Source: Hyphomicrobiaceae bacterium
GTDB lineage: Bacteria; Pseudomonadota; Alphaproteobacteria; Rhizobiales; Hyphomicrobiaceae
Reading direction: 5' to 3'
Assembly: GCA_041397645.1 (NCBI GenBank)
Contig: JAWKWE010000004.1
Coordinates: 930,001 to 994,000, forward strand
DNA length: 64,000 nucleotides
Position numbers and translations under genes: made by a program. The notes beneath the pieces were generated by a model, which searched no databases, was not told the DNA's origin, and worked only from the letters and a program-made list of their open reading frames with translations. Position 1 is the stretch's first letter. Each line of letters starts with the position of its first letter. Of the stretch, positions 38,405-47,743 are shown piece after piece.

Positions 38405-39400
38405 ATGGCAAAAGCACGTTTTGACGTCACCGGCATCGGCAATGCAATTGTCGACATCATCGGCCGCTGCGACGACGACTATCTCGCTAAGATCGGCGCC
38501 GACAAAGGATCTATGCGCCTTGTCGATGCCGACGCCATTGCGCAGATCTATTCAGGCATGGGACCGGCGACGGAAATGTCGGGAGGCTCAGCCGCCAACA
38601 CCATCGCCGGTGTCGCCTCTTTCGGCGGCAAGGCAGGCTTTATCGGAAAAGTCGCAGACGACGAGTTCGGACGCATCTTTTCACATGACATCAAATCGAT
38701 TGGCGTCAGCTTCAAAAGTGCAGCCGTAGCTGGATCGCAACCGACGTCGCGATCGCTCATCCTCGTCACGCCTGACGGTGAGCGCACGATGAATACCTAT
38801 CTTGGTATCTCAACCAACCTCGATCATGGACAGATCGACGAAGAGCTCATCGCAGATAGCGCCATTCTTTATTTGGAAGGTTATCTGTTCGATCGCGACG
38901 ACGCGAAGGCCGCATTTCGTGCAGCACTCGCACAAGCCAAGCGCGCCAATCGCAAAGTAGCGTTGACGTTGTCTGATGGCTTTTGCGTCGATCGTCATCG
39001 CGCGGAATTTCTCGATCTTATTCGCTCCGGTGTCGATATTCTTTTCGCCAATGAGAAAGAAATCACCTCGCTATACGAAACGGACAAATTCGAAGATGCA
39101 GCAGATCGCGTGAGCAAAGATACAAAGCTCGCCGTGTTGACGCGCAGTGCGCAGGGCTCGCTCATTCTCAATTCAGGAAAAGCAATTCAAATTGCTGCAG
39201 TTCATATCGACGACGTCGTCGATACGACAGGAGCCGGTGATCTTTACGCAGCCGGGTTTCTTTATGGATATGCGAACGAGCATTCGCTTGAAACGTGCGG
39301 AAAACTCGCAAGCCTGGCGGCCGCGGAAGTGATCAGCCACCTTGGTGCACGTCCGCAAACAGAGCTTGTAAATCTCGCCCGCAGCAACGGCATCATCTAA
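38405..39400 (+). CDS. PfkB-family carbohydrate/adenosine kinase
   Basis: 331 residues. PfkB signatures: GGSAANTIAGVASFGGKAGFIGKVADDEFG (motif 1) and VDTTGAGDLYAAGF (motif 2, anion hole plus catalytic Asp). Closest to the adenosine kinase group common in Hyphomicrobiales (DVTGIGNAIVDIIG N-terminus). Phosphorylates a ribosyl or nucleoside substrate; which one cannot be told. Follows holA by 62 bases and may share its transcript. Confidence 0.9.
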   Translation: MAKARFDVTGIGNAIVDIIGRCDDDYLAKIGADKGSMRLVDADAIAQIYSGMGPATEMSGGSAANTIAGVASFGGKAGFIGKVADDEFGRIFSHDIKSIGVSFKSAAVAGSQPTSRSLILVTPDGERTMNTYLGISTNLDHGQIDEELIADSAILYLEGYLFDRDDAKAAFRAALAQAKRANRKVALTLSDGFCVDRHRAEFLDLIRSGVDILFANEKEITSLYETDKFEDAADRVSKDTKLAVLTRSAQGSLILNSGKAIQIAAVHIDDVVDTTGAGDLYAAGFLYGYANEHSLETCGKLASLAAAEVISHLGARPQTELVNLARSNGII

Positions 39401-39708
39401 ATCGCGCAATATTGGAATTGCATATTTTCCTCGAATGCTGACTTCCAATATCCGATCCCAACAGAGAATAGAGAGCCTCATTTTTACGAGCAAAATGGTG
39501 GCTCTCAATTTCTAAAAAATGCTTCCTCCATTGGCCGGCCGCCGGCGTCAATATACACCCCGAATATTATTGAACGATGTTCACTAGTGCTGTGGCAAAT
39601 CCCGTAATTTCCTGCCAATTCGATATACCGAATTAAATTCCCTGGAATTGAGACTCGACTTCCCCCAAACTCTAACCATCGAATCGATTTGGTTTGAGGG
39701 TATTCGTG
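39401..39708. other. AT-rich spacer after the PfkB gene
   Basis: 308 bases, visibly more AT-rich than the neighbours. Contains the hairpin at 39471-39513 and then a stretch that probably holds the promoter of the small AT-hook gene. No gene seen. Confidence 0.5.
39471..39513 (+). terminator. Terminator-like hairpin after the PfkB gene
   Basis: GAGAGCC-t-CATTTT, loop TACGAGC, AAAATG-gt-GGCTCTC, then AATTTCT: 13 paired bases with a small internal loop and a modest U-rich tail, 71 bases past the stop codon. Confidence 0.6.
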
Positions 39709-39993
39709 ATGTTGCAAGCCAAAAGCCGCCGCGGCCGCCCCAAGGGCACCGGCATTGATGACAGCGACCGGATTGCGCGGCTGTCCGAATTGCTGCGGGT
39801 ACGTCCCGACATGAAGCCGACGACCGCCATCCGCGTCATGGGAATTACCGACCCATCGGCTATTCGACGGCTGCGCGACAAGTACAACGCGTATCTACAA
39901 TCCAAATCGGTAGACGCTCTTCAAAGACACAGTGTGCCGGCCCAACCTGCAGCGGTTCCGGCAGCATCCGAAACCCAATCCCTGCGTCATTGA
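39709..39993 (+). CDS. Small AT-hook/HTH-like DNA-binding protein, uncharacterised
   Basis: 94 residues from ATG 39709 (GAGGG 9 bases upstream). Begins with a basic AT-hook-type RRGRPKGTG at residues 7-15, then a compact helical region (DRIARLSELLRVRPDMKPTTAIRVMGITDPSAIRRLRDKYNAYL) that looks like a single HTH. The tail is Ala/Pro/Gln-rich. No family recognised. A strong terminator follows at 40056, so it is its own unit. Its AT-rich leader and position between conserved blocks suggest an accessory regulator. Confidence 0.75.
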   Translation: MLQAKSRRGRPKGTGIDDSDRIARLSELLRVRPDMKPTTAIRVMGITDPSAIRRLRDKYNAYLQSKSVDALQRHSVPAQPAAVPAASETQSLRH

Positions 39994-40055
39994 ACAGCCC
40001 ATCGCGAAGCATCCGGCTTCAAATCGCACTTCTCCATTCAAAGCCATCACTAAAC

Positions 40056-40085
40056 GGGCCGCTTCCCCAAGCGGCCCTTTTTTTT
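40056..40085 (+). terminator. Rho-independent terminator after the AT-hook gene
   Basis: GGGCCGCTT, loop CCCC, AAGCGGCCC, then T8: a perfect 9-bp GC-rich stem with a long U-run. Also lies 36 bases beyond the convergent coaA stop. Confidence 0.95.
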
Positions 40086-40121
40086 GATGCTTGCTGTAGA
40101 AGCAACCTAGGGGCGCACCGT

Positions 40122-41165
40122 TCAGAGTTTGCGAAGCGCGACGGACTCGACCTGATGCGATTCCCCCTTGCGCAGGATGAGCCTTGCCCGCCGGCGTGTC
40201 GGCAGGATGTGTTCTTCCAGGTTCCGCAGGTTGATCGATCGCCATAACGACAGGGCTTTGCGATGCGCCTCATCGGGCGTTATGGCGGCGTACTGATGGA
40301 AGTAAGCGCCAGGATCGCGAAACGCCGTCGTCCTCAAACGCATGAAACGCGTGACGTACCATTGCTCAATGACGGCCGGGTCAGCATCAATGTAGATCGA
40401 AAAATCGATGAAGTCCGACACGAATGGAGTTGCATCGCCGCCCTTTGGAAGAATGGCCGGCTGCAAGACGTTCAAGCCCTCGACGATGAGGATATCCGGC
40501 AATTCAAAGACCGCCTTCTGACCGGACAGGATGTCATAATGAAAATGCGAGTAGACCGGCGCTTCGACCCGGCCAACTCCCGATTTGATGTCGGCCAAGA
40601 ACTTGAGCAGTCGCGACGCATCGAAGCTCTCAGGAAAGCCCTTGCGATCCATCAGACCCAGGCGCTGGAGTTCTGCGTTGGGATAGAGAAAGCCGTCGGT
40701 CGTCAGCAGATCGACGCGAGGATGGTCCGGCCAACGCGCCAGCAGCGCTTTCAGGACACGCGCCGTGGTGCTCTTGCCTACCGCCACCGAGCCCGCCACG
40801 CCAATCACGAACGGCACGCGCACGTCCTTGTGACCAAGGAACTGAGACGAAACCGAATGCAGCTTTTGAGCCGCTGCGACGTAAAGGTTCAGTAAGCGCG
40901 AAAGCGGAAGATAGATCTGCTCGACTTCATCAACCGACAGCTCTTCGATGATACCCGACAGCACCTCGAGCTCTTCGGGCCGCAATGTCATTGGCGTATC
41001 AAGACGCAGGGCTGCCCATTCGTCTCTAGTAAAAACGCGGTAGGGCGAATAGGCGAGCTGGGCGTCGCCAAGCGGTTCTTCGACCGGTCGAGATTTTGCG
41101 GACCCCGCAGCCAGCTTAAGCGCCGCAGACTTCCTCAGTCCGACACTGCGTGGCTTGGTTTTCAC
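40122..41165 (-). CDS. coaA: Pantothenate kinase (type I)
   Basis: 347 residues. Start is GTG 41165, overlapping the hisE stop (GTGA). Walker A GVAGSVAVGKSTTARVL, substrate segment LLTTDGFLYPNAELQRLGLMDRKGFPESFD, and the CoA-site region near YITRFMRLR-type residues. First step of coenzyme A synthesis, feedback-inhibited by CoA in this type. About 30 extra residues at the N-terminus compared with E. coli. Translationally coupled to hisE. Confidence 0.95.
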   Translation of the reverse strand: MKTKPRSVGLRKSAALKLAAGSAKSRPVEEPLGDAQLAYSPYRVFTRDEWAALRLDTPMTLRPEELEVLSGIIEELSVDEVEQIYLPLSRLLNLYVAAAQKLHSVSSQFLGHKDVRVPFVIGVAGSVAVGKSTTARVLKALLARWPDHPRVDLLTTDGFLYPNAELQRLGLMDRKGFPESFDASRLLKFLADIKSGVGRVEAPVYSHFHYDILSGQKAVFELPDILIVEGLNVLQPAILPKGGDATPFVSDFIDFSIYIDADPAVIEQWYVTRFMRLRTTAFRDPGAYFHQYAAITPDEAHRKALSLWRSINLRNLEEHILPTRRRARLILRKGESHQVESVALRKL

Positions 41166-41509
41166 GCCGGACCTCCCGGCGCGACTGACTTGCTGCGAGA
41201 TGCCTTCTCATCAAGACCGGACGTGCCCTGCCGCTTTTCAAGAACTGCAAGCACGTCGTCTAACTTCACATCACGCGACTCCAACAGCACGAGCAGGTGA
41301 TAAATGACATCGGCGGCTTCGTTGGTGAGTGCAGCGCCATCCTGAGCGGTTGCGGCAATGACAGCTTCGACTGCTTCCTCTCCGAACTTCTTGGCGCACT
41401 TGACCGGGCCGCCATCGAGAAGCTGGCGCGTGTAGGATTGGCCCGCTTTCTCCGATCGCCGTTGGTGAATGGTGGCAGCCAGGCGCTCAATGATGCTGTG
41501 CTCGCTCAT
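41162..41509 (-). CDS. hisE: Phosphoribosyl-ATP pyrophosphatase
   Basis: 115 residues from ATG 41509 (GGAAAG upstream); the longer frame has no good start. MazG-like all-helical fold with KKFGEEAVEAVIAA and NEAADVIYHLLVLLESRDVKLDDVLAVLEKRQG. Second step of histidine synthesis. In relatives hisE follows hisF; here hisF is missing and the gene upstream is parB, so hisE-coaA has been separated from the main his cluster. Confidence 0.93.
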   Translation of the reverse strand: MSEHSIIERLAATIHQRRSEKAGQSYTRQLLDGGPVKCAKKFGEEAVEAVIAATAQDGAALTNEAADVIYHLLVLLESRDVKLDDVLAVLEKRQGTSGLDEKASRSKSVAPGGPA

Positions 41510-41623
41510 TGCCGAATCTTTCCAATGCGCCCGAAGGCCAATCGCCGCTTCGATACTAAGCAGCAAGCCGCACGCCTGCCGTCAAGCCAGCATTCGGGAT
41601 AATATCAACGCGTTGGAGTTCGC

Positions 41624-42499
<876 letters not shown>

Positions 42500-42576
42500 G
42501 GAGTTGGCGTTCCTTTGGAGTCTTTTTGGTGCCTGTTAGTCGTGAAACTTGAACGTGCGAAACTTAGATGCCCGCG

Positions 42577-43425
42577 TCACGCCGCTTGAAAACGGCGCTC
42601 ACGTTCGATGATTTCGGTCGCTAGCCGGATGTAGGCCTGACTACCCGCGCAGTCATAATCGTAAAGCAGGATCGGCTTGCCGTGAGATGGCGCCTCGGCA
42701 ACCCGCGTATTGCGCGGAATGATCGTCTCGTAGACCTTGGAGCCAAAGAAGCCGCGCACGTTGTCCGCAACTTCGCGCGACAAAGAGGTGCGCGCGTCAT
42801 GCATGGTCAAAACCACGCCCTGAATCTGCAGTTGCGGATTGAGCGTTGCGCGGATCTGATCAATCGAATCCTTGAGCTGCGAAATACCTTCCAGAGCGAA
42901 GAACTCGCACTGCACGGGTACGATCACCGCATTGGCGGCCGACAGCGCATTCAAGGTCAGAATATTGAGCGACGGGGGGCAATCGATCAAAACGTAGCTG
43001 AAGGGCGTGTCCTGCGGCTTGGCGCGTTGCTGGCCGACAAGCGTCATGACGGCATCGCGCAGCCGATAGGGCCGCCCGTTGTCGTGGGCCAGCTCACCTT
43101 CGATACCGACAAGGTCGCTATTTGCGGGGACGATAGAAAGGCCGGGCACCGCCGTCTGCTGCGCACTCTCCAGGATGCTTGCTGCACCCGTCAGCACGTC
43201 ATAGCTGGTACGAGGCCGGGACTCGGGCGGTACGCCGAGCCCAGTCGAAGCGTTACCCTGCGGATCGAGGTCGAGCACCATCACCCTCTCGCCGACAGCA
43301 GCAAGCGCCGTGCCGAGGTTGATGGCTGTTGTCGTTTTACCGACGCCACCCTTTTGATTGGCAATGGCGATCACGCGGGGGCCGCCAAACGATCCTCCGC
43401 CGACGCCTGAAACATAGCCGGCCAC
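42577..43425 (-). CDS. parA: Chromosome partitioning ATPase ParA
   Basis: 282 residues. Start is GTG 43425 with GGAGGG 8 bases upstream. Deviant Walker A IANQKGGVGKTTTAINLG, Walker B VLIDCPPSLNILTLNAL. ATP-dependent DNA binding that moves ParB-parS complexes. Starts just past the rsmG stop, in the conserved rsmG-parA-parB order. Confidence 0.97.
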   Translation of the reverse strand: MAGYVSGVGGGSFGGPRVIAIANQKGGVGKTTTAINLGTALAAVGERVMVLDLDPQGNASTGLGVPPESRPRTSYDVLTGAASILESAQQTAVPGLSIVPANSDLVGIEGELAHDNGRPYRLRDAVMTLVGQQRAKPQDTPFSYVLIDCPPSLNILTLNALSAANAVIVPVQCEFFALEGISQLKDSIDQIRATLNPQLQIQGVVLTMHDARTSLSREVADNVRGFFGSKVYETIIPRNTRVAEAPSHGKPILLYDYDCAGSQAYIRLATEIIERERRFQAA

Positions 43426-43429
43426 GGGT

Positions 43430-44104
43430 TTAACCCTCCGTCTCTACCTCTGACTCTTTACGCTTGAGCGACTTGAGCAACAAAACGGAGCCTTGAGGGT
43501 CCGTGACGCTAGGATTGAGTTCGGCCGTAAAGGTCCAGCCCTGGCGCGCCTGTTCGATCTCTGCAGCGGCCTCGCGGCCCTTCGAGAACAGGCCCACTGT
43601 GGAGGGGCCGAAATAAGGGTAGGCCAACTCGACAAGACGCGGCAAGGGCGCTAACGCCCGGGCCGTAACGCAATTAATCTCCCTCACCTTAACCTGAGTC
43701 TCGGGAATTTCGATTCTCATACACAGGATGTCCACAGCAACTCCGACGGCACGGGCAACTTCGCGGATGAATGCAGCCTTCCGGCTGTCGCTTTCGATCA
43801 GGGTATGTCGGGTTCCACCGTGTTCGCTGGCCATAATCGCCAGTACCAGACCGGGAAAGCCCGCGCCCGAGCCAAGGTCGAGCCAGTTGACGGCGCCTGT
43901 AGGCCGCAGCCCCCACAGCTGGGCGCTGTCGGCGAAATGCCGATGCCAGATGTGATCCAGCGTACTCGGCGCCACGAGGTTTATGGTCTTCTGCCATCGC
44001 CTGAGCATGGCCTCGTAAGCCTGGAACTTCTCGATGGTTTCACGTGAAACCGCGAAGGCGGCCCGGAACTGCTCCGGGCCTTTGATCTCGCCCGCCGCCG
44101 TCAT
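43430..44104 (-). CDS. rsmG: 16S rRNA (guanine-N7) methyltransferase RsmG
   Basis: 224 residues. SAM site NWLDLGSGAGFPGLVLAI, and VSRETIEKF near the N-terminus. Methylates G527 of 16S rRNA. Start ATG 44104 overlaps the mnmG stop (ATGA). The codons for VSRET are encoded by a palindrome that is a parS-like site. Confidence 0.95.
   Translation of the reverse strand: MTAAGEIKGPEQFRAAFAVSRETIEKFQAYEAMLRRWQKTINLVAPSTLDHIWHRHFADSAQLWGLRPTGAVNWLDLGSGAGFPGLVLAIMASEHGGTRHTLIESDSRKAAFIREVARAVGVAVDILCMRIEIPETQVKVREINCVTARALAPLPRLVELAYPYFGPSTVGLFSKGREAAAEIEQARQGWTFTAELNPSVTDPQGSVLLLKSLKRKESEVETEG
44036..44051. promoter_or_regulatory. parS-like centromere site 1 (inside rsmG)
   Basis: GGTTTCACGTGAAACC, a perfect palindrome, differs from the parS consensus TGTTTCACGTGAAACA only at the two outer bases (14/16). 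It is within the rsmG coding region, 611 bases from the parA start. Confidence 0.85.
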
Positions 44105-46011
44105 GCGCTGCGCCGCTTCGAACCAGCCTTGAGATGAGCCAGAAGAACCAGCAGGGCGGCCGGGGTCATGCCCTCGATCCGGCTCGCCTGTGCGATAGTT
44201 TCCGGTCGATGGCGGGCCAGCTTCTGGCGAACTTCGCCCGACAGACTAAGCCCGGCATAATCAAAGTCAGCGGGAATGCGGACCTGCTCATCGCGACGCA
44301 GCGCCGCCACATCCTCCTCTTGCCGATCGACGTAAGACCGGTAGCGGGCATCGACTTCGAGCTGGGCCCCAATCCTGGGCGGCAACTCGGCGAGTTGAGG
44401 CCAGACGACAGTCAACCGCGCCAGATCCACCCCGGGGAACGCCAACAGCTCGAACGCGGAACGGCGGCGACCATCCTGATTGACTTGCAGCCCGGTTCGC
44501 TCCGCTTCCTTCGGCGTCATGTTGAGTTGGTTCAACAAGGTGTGGGCATCGCGAAGGGCGTTCTGCTTGGCTTCGAATGCTGCCCGCCGTTGGGTCCCGA
44601 CACAGCCCACCTCTTGGCCCAGCGGCGTCAGACGCTGATCGGCATTGTCGGCCCTCAGCTTCAGACGGAATTCCGCGCGCGAGGTGAACATCCGGTAGGG
44701 CTCGGACACGCCGCGCGTAATCAGATCGTCGATCATGACGCCGAGATAGCCTTCGGTCCGAGAGACCGAGAAAACCGCATCCGAACCGCCTGCCCGCAGC
44801 GCCGCGTTGATGCCGGCGGCAATGCCTTGAGCTCCTGCTTCTTCGTAGCCGGTCGTACCGTTGATCTGCCCGGCCAGAAACAGTCCCGGCAAGCGCTTCA
44901 CTTCCAACGCCCGGCTTAGCTCGCGCGGATCGACATAATCGTACTCGATCGCATATCCCGGCCGCTTGATGACGACCTTCTCCAGACCCGGCATGGTCTT
45001 CAGGAAGGCGTCCTGCACCTCCGCGGGCAGCGAGGTTGAGACCCCGTTCGGATAGACGGTGTCGTCGTCCAACCCTTCTGGCTCCAAAAAGACCTGATGC
45101 GAGGTCCGGTCGGCGAAGCGCACCACCTTGTCTTCGATGGAGGGGCAATAGCGCGGCCCGGTGCTGGCGATCTGCCCGGAATACATCGGCGACCGGGTGA
45201 GGTTCTCACGGATGATCGCATGGGTCGCTTGGGTCGTATGCGTAATCCCGCAGGCGATCTGGGGCGTTGTGATCCGCTCGGTCAGGAAGGAAAAGGGCAC
45301 CGGATCGGCGTCGGCAGCCTGCATTTCCAACCGGGCCCAGTCTATCGTCTTGCCATCAAGTCGCGCAGGCGTGCCGGTCTTCAAACGGCCCAAACGAAGT
45401 CCCAGCGCATAAAGCCGATCCGAAAGCTTCAGGGCCGGCGCCTCGCCGACCCGGCCCGCCGGGATCTTGGTCTCTCCCATATGAATAAGACCGTTGAGGA
45501 AGGTTCCGGTCGTCAGAACCACCGCACCGGCCTTCAAGCGCCGACCGTCGGCAAGAACCACGCCTTCCACCACGCCAGCCTCGCAACCGGAGCTGCAAGC
45601 ACGGACGATGAGATCCTCCACGCCACCTTCGATCACTGTCAGATGACCGGTCTCGCGAATGGCCCGTTGCATGCTCTGACGGTACAGCTTGCGGTCGGCC
45701 TGGGTCCTCGGCCCATGGACCGCCGGGCCCTTGGATCGGTTCAAGAGGCGGAATTGAATGCCCGCCTCGTCCGCCACCCGGCCCATCAAACCATCCAGCG
45801 CATCAATCTCGCGCACCAGGTGTCCCTTGCCCAAACCGCCAATAGCGGGGTTGCAGGACATCTCACCGATGGTGTCGGCGCGATGCGTGATGAGCGCGGT
45901 GCGGGCCCCCATGCGAGCCGCTGCCGCCGCGGCCTCGCAGCCCGCATGTCCGCCGCCTACGACGATGACGTCAAAGTTCAAGCTTGTTTCGATGCCGGTT
46001 TCCATGGCCAT
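44101..46011 (-). CDS. mnmG: tRNA uridine 5-carboxymethylaminomethyl modification enzyme MnmG
   Basis: About 636 residues from ATG 46011 or 46005; the frame is open to 46380, but that part is antisense to the GFA remnant and is not conserved. FAD motif VIVVGGGHAGCEAAAAAARMGARTALIT, CNPAIGGLGKGHLVREIDALDG, and the C-terminal TTPPRIG-type helical domain. Acts with MnmE on the wobble uridine. Stop overlaps rsmG start. Confidence 0.95.
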   Translation of the reverse strand: MAMETGIETSLNFDVIVVGGGHAGCEAAAAAARMGARTALITHRADTIGEMSCNPAIGGLGKGHLVREIDALDGLMGRVADEAGIQFRLLNRSKGPAVHGPRTQADRKLYRQSMQRAIRETGHLTVIEGGVEDLIVRACSSGCEAGVVEGVVLADGRRLKAGAVVLTTGTFLNGLIHMGETKIPAGRVGEAPALKLSDRLYALGLRLGRLKTGTPARLDGKTIDWARLEMQAADADPVPFSFLTERITTPQIACGITHTTQATHAIIRENLTRSPMYSGQIASTGPRYCPSIEDKVVRFADRTSHQVFLEPEGLDDDTVYPNGVSTSLPAEVQDAFLKTMPGLEKVVIKRPGYAIEYDYVDPRELSRALEVKRLPGLFLAGQINGTTGYEEAGAQGIAAGINAALRAGGSDAVFSVSRTEGYLGVMIDDLITRGVSEPYRMFTSRAEFRLKLRADNADQRLTPLGQEVGCVGTQRRAAFEAKQNALRDAHTLLNQLNMTPKEAERTGLQVNQDGRRRSAFELLAFPGVDLARLTVVWPQLAELPPRIGAQLEVDARYRSYVDRQEEDVAALRRDEQVRIPADFDYAGLSLSGEVRQKLARHRPETIAQASRIEGMTPAALLVLLAHLKAGSKRRSA

Positions 46012-46092
46012 CGGATACTCGATCCCGCGCTCTCGAAAAAGCGGTTTGAGGGCGGCAAGTTGGTTTGCCTGGGCCCTGTACTCGCCTGCTGA

Positions 46093-46272
46093 GGCACCAA
46101 CTCCGGGCGCCCGAACATGATCATGCCTCCGGCCGGCGTATTCGACGACAGCAGCTGGTATCAGCCGCAGGCAATCCTTTACGTCGGCCGGCGCACGATC
46201 TGGGACCCGGAGCTGCCGGGCGTGCCAACCTTCGAAGGGATGCCGCCGCTGCCGCCGACAGATACCGGCTGA
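46093..46272 (+). pseudogene. C-terminal remnant of a GFA/CENP-V family protein
   Basis: In-frame codons from 46093 to the stop at 46272 (an ATG occurs at 46117) read GTNSGRPNMIMPPAGVFDD then SSWYQPQAILYVGRRTIWD and PELPGVPTFEGMPPLPP. This matches the C-terminal end of glutathione-dependent formaldehyde-activating (GFA) family proteins, where RPxM(I/V)..PAG.(F/L)DD and QP..(I/V)(F/Y).....W and a final P.F..MPP occur. Immediately upstream is an in-frame TGA, and further back is mnmG coding sequence on the other strand, so the N-terminal zinc-binding half is gone. No ribosome site precedes the ATG. Confidence 0.55.
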
Positions 46273-46288
46273 TGTTCGGCACAGGTCG

Positions 46289-47650
46289 TTATTTTCCGAT
46301 ACAGAAGCGGCCGAAGATCTGGCCCAGCACGTCTTCGACGTCGACGCGGCCGGTAATGCGGCCCAGAGCATAGGCGGCACGGCGAAGATCCTCGGCTCTC
46401 AGTTCCGCTTCTTCGGCATCACCGGCCATGAAGGCATTCAATCCGGCAAGGCAAGTCTCCAGCGCTTGGCGATGGCGTGCCTGTGTCAATGGCGGGCTCG
46501 ACCGGCTTGCGAGCCGGTCGGCGGCGACCTGGGTAATCCTCGTGATCAGCCCTTCCAGGCCCGAACCGGTCTTGACTGAAATCGATAGCCCGGTTTGCGA
46601 CGGTGTTTGGGCTGGGGCCGTGGTCAGGTCCGTCTTTGTATGCACCATCAGAACTAACGGGGCCGTTTCACGTGAAACTTCCCTTGACTCCTCTAGTGAC
46701 TCACCCAGCGCAGGTTGCGCGTTTCCGCCCGGCTCAACCAGCCACAAAATCAAGTCCGCCCTCTCGGCTTCAGCCAGCGAGCGCCGGATCCCTTCCCGCT
46801 CGACCGCACCTGTCGCCTGCCGAAGCCCGGCGGTGTCCGATACGATGACCGGATATCCCGCAAGGTCCAAGCGAACCTCAATCACGTCGCGGGTCGTCCC
46901 TGCTTCCTCCGACACGATCGCCGCATCCCTCTGGGCGAGCGCATTGAGAAGGCTCGACTTGCCGGCATTGGGCGCTCCCAGCAGGGCCACGCGGAAACCA
47001 TCGCGCAGGATTTCGCCACGGCGGCCATCTGCCAGGTGGCGGGCCAGATCGACAGCGAGCGCGGAAACGCTTTCGCACGCCATTTTCATGGCCCGGCCGG
47101 ACACGTCACTTTCATCGGAAAAGTCTATGGCTGCCTCGACCAGCGCCATGGCCTCAAGCAACGTTGTCCGCCAGCCTTCGTAGAGCTGAGACAAGGCGCC
47201 TGAAGACTGGGCCAGGGCCTGAACGCGCTGGGCCTCTGTCTCGGCATCGACTAGGTCCGCCAATCCCTCAGCCTGAGCCAGGTCAAGCTTTCCGTTGCTG
47301 AACGCCCGGCGGGCAAATTCCCCGGGCTCCGCCATCCGGCACCCGGGAAAGCGGCCCAGTGCGCCAAGAACAGCGTTAACCACGGCGCGTCCTCCGTGAA
47401 CCTGGAATTCCGCGACGTCCTCGCCCGTTTCGCTATTGGGGGCGGCAAAATAGAGAATTAGCGCCTGGTCTAAGGCCGCCCCGGTTTGGGGGTCTCGAAC
47501 GGTGCGGAATGCCGCTTGGCCATGAGCCGGCGGCCGGCGCACCATCGCCGCCAGCACATCTTGCGCCGCTGGACCAGACACCCGGATGACAGCCACGCCA
47601 GCCCGGCCCGGCGCACTGGAAAGAGCATAGATGGTGGAAACATTCGCCAT
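46289..47650 (-). CDS. mnmE: tRNA modification GTPase MnmE
   Basis: 453 residues. N-terminal tetrahydrofolate-binding domain (IYALSSAPGRAGVAVIRVSGP), helical domain, and inserted G domain: LLGAPNAGKSSLLNALAQ (G1), SEEAGTTRDV (G2), SDTAGLRQ (G3), HTKTDL (G4). C-terminal FCIGK with the conserved Cys. Works with MnmG. Contains parS-like site 2 in its coding sequence. Confidence 0.97.
   Translation of the reverse strand: MANVSTIYALSSAPGRAGVAVIRVSGPAAQDVLAAMVRRPPAHGQAAFRTVRDPQTGAALDQALILYFAAPNSETGEDVAEFQVHGGRAVVNAVLGALGRFPGCRMAEPGEFARRAFSNGKLDLAQAEGLADLVDAETEAQRVQALAQSSGALSQLYEGWRTTLLEAMALVEAAIDFSDESDVSGRAMKMACESVSALAVDLARHLADGRRGEILRDGFRVALLGAPNAGKSSLLNALAQRDAAIVSEEAGTTRDVIEVRLDLAGYPVIVSDTAGLRQATGAVEREGIRRSLAEAERADLILWLVEPGGNAQPALGESLEESREVSRETAPLVLMVHTKTDLTTAPAQTPSQTGLSISVKTGSGLEGLITRITQVAADRLASRSSPPLTQARHRQALETCLAGLNAFMAGDAEEAELRAEDLRRAAYALGRITGRVDVEDVLGQIFGRFCIGK
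46664..46679. promoter_or_regulatory. parS-like centromere site 2 (inside mnmE)
   Basis: CGTTTCACGTGAAACT: perfect 14-bp palindromic core, 14/16 match to parS consensus, differing only at the outermost bases. Confidence 0.85.
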
Positions 47651-47743
47651 GCCATTCGCGTACTCGTCCTCGGCCCCGCTCGCAATGCGCGCCTTAGCGG
47701 CCTAGGGTCTCAAAAGCCCAACGTCCCGGTGGAACCGATCTGA

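Noticed and set aside
45097..46092. Long antisense frame in mnmG (331 codons)
   Set aside because: Shadow of mnmG; its only real-looking relation is that its stop precedes the GFA remnant.
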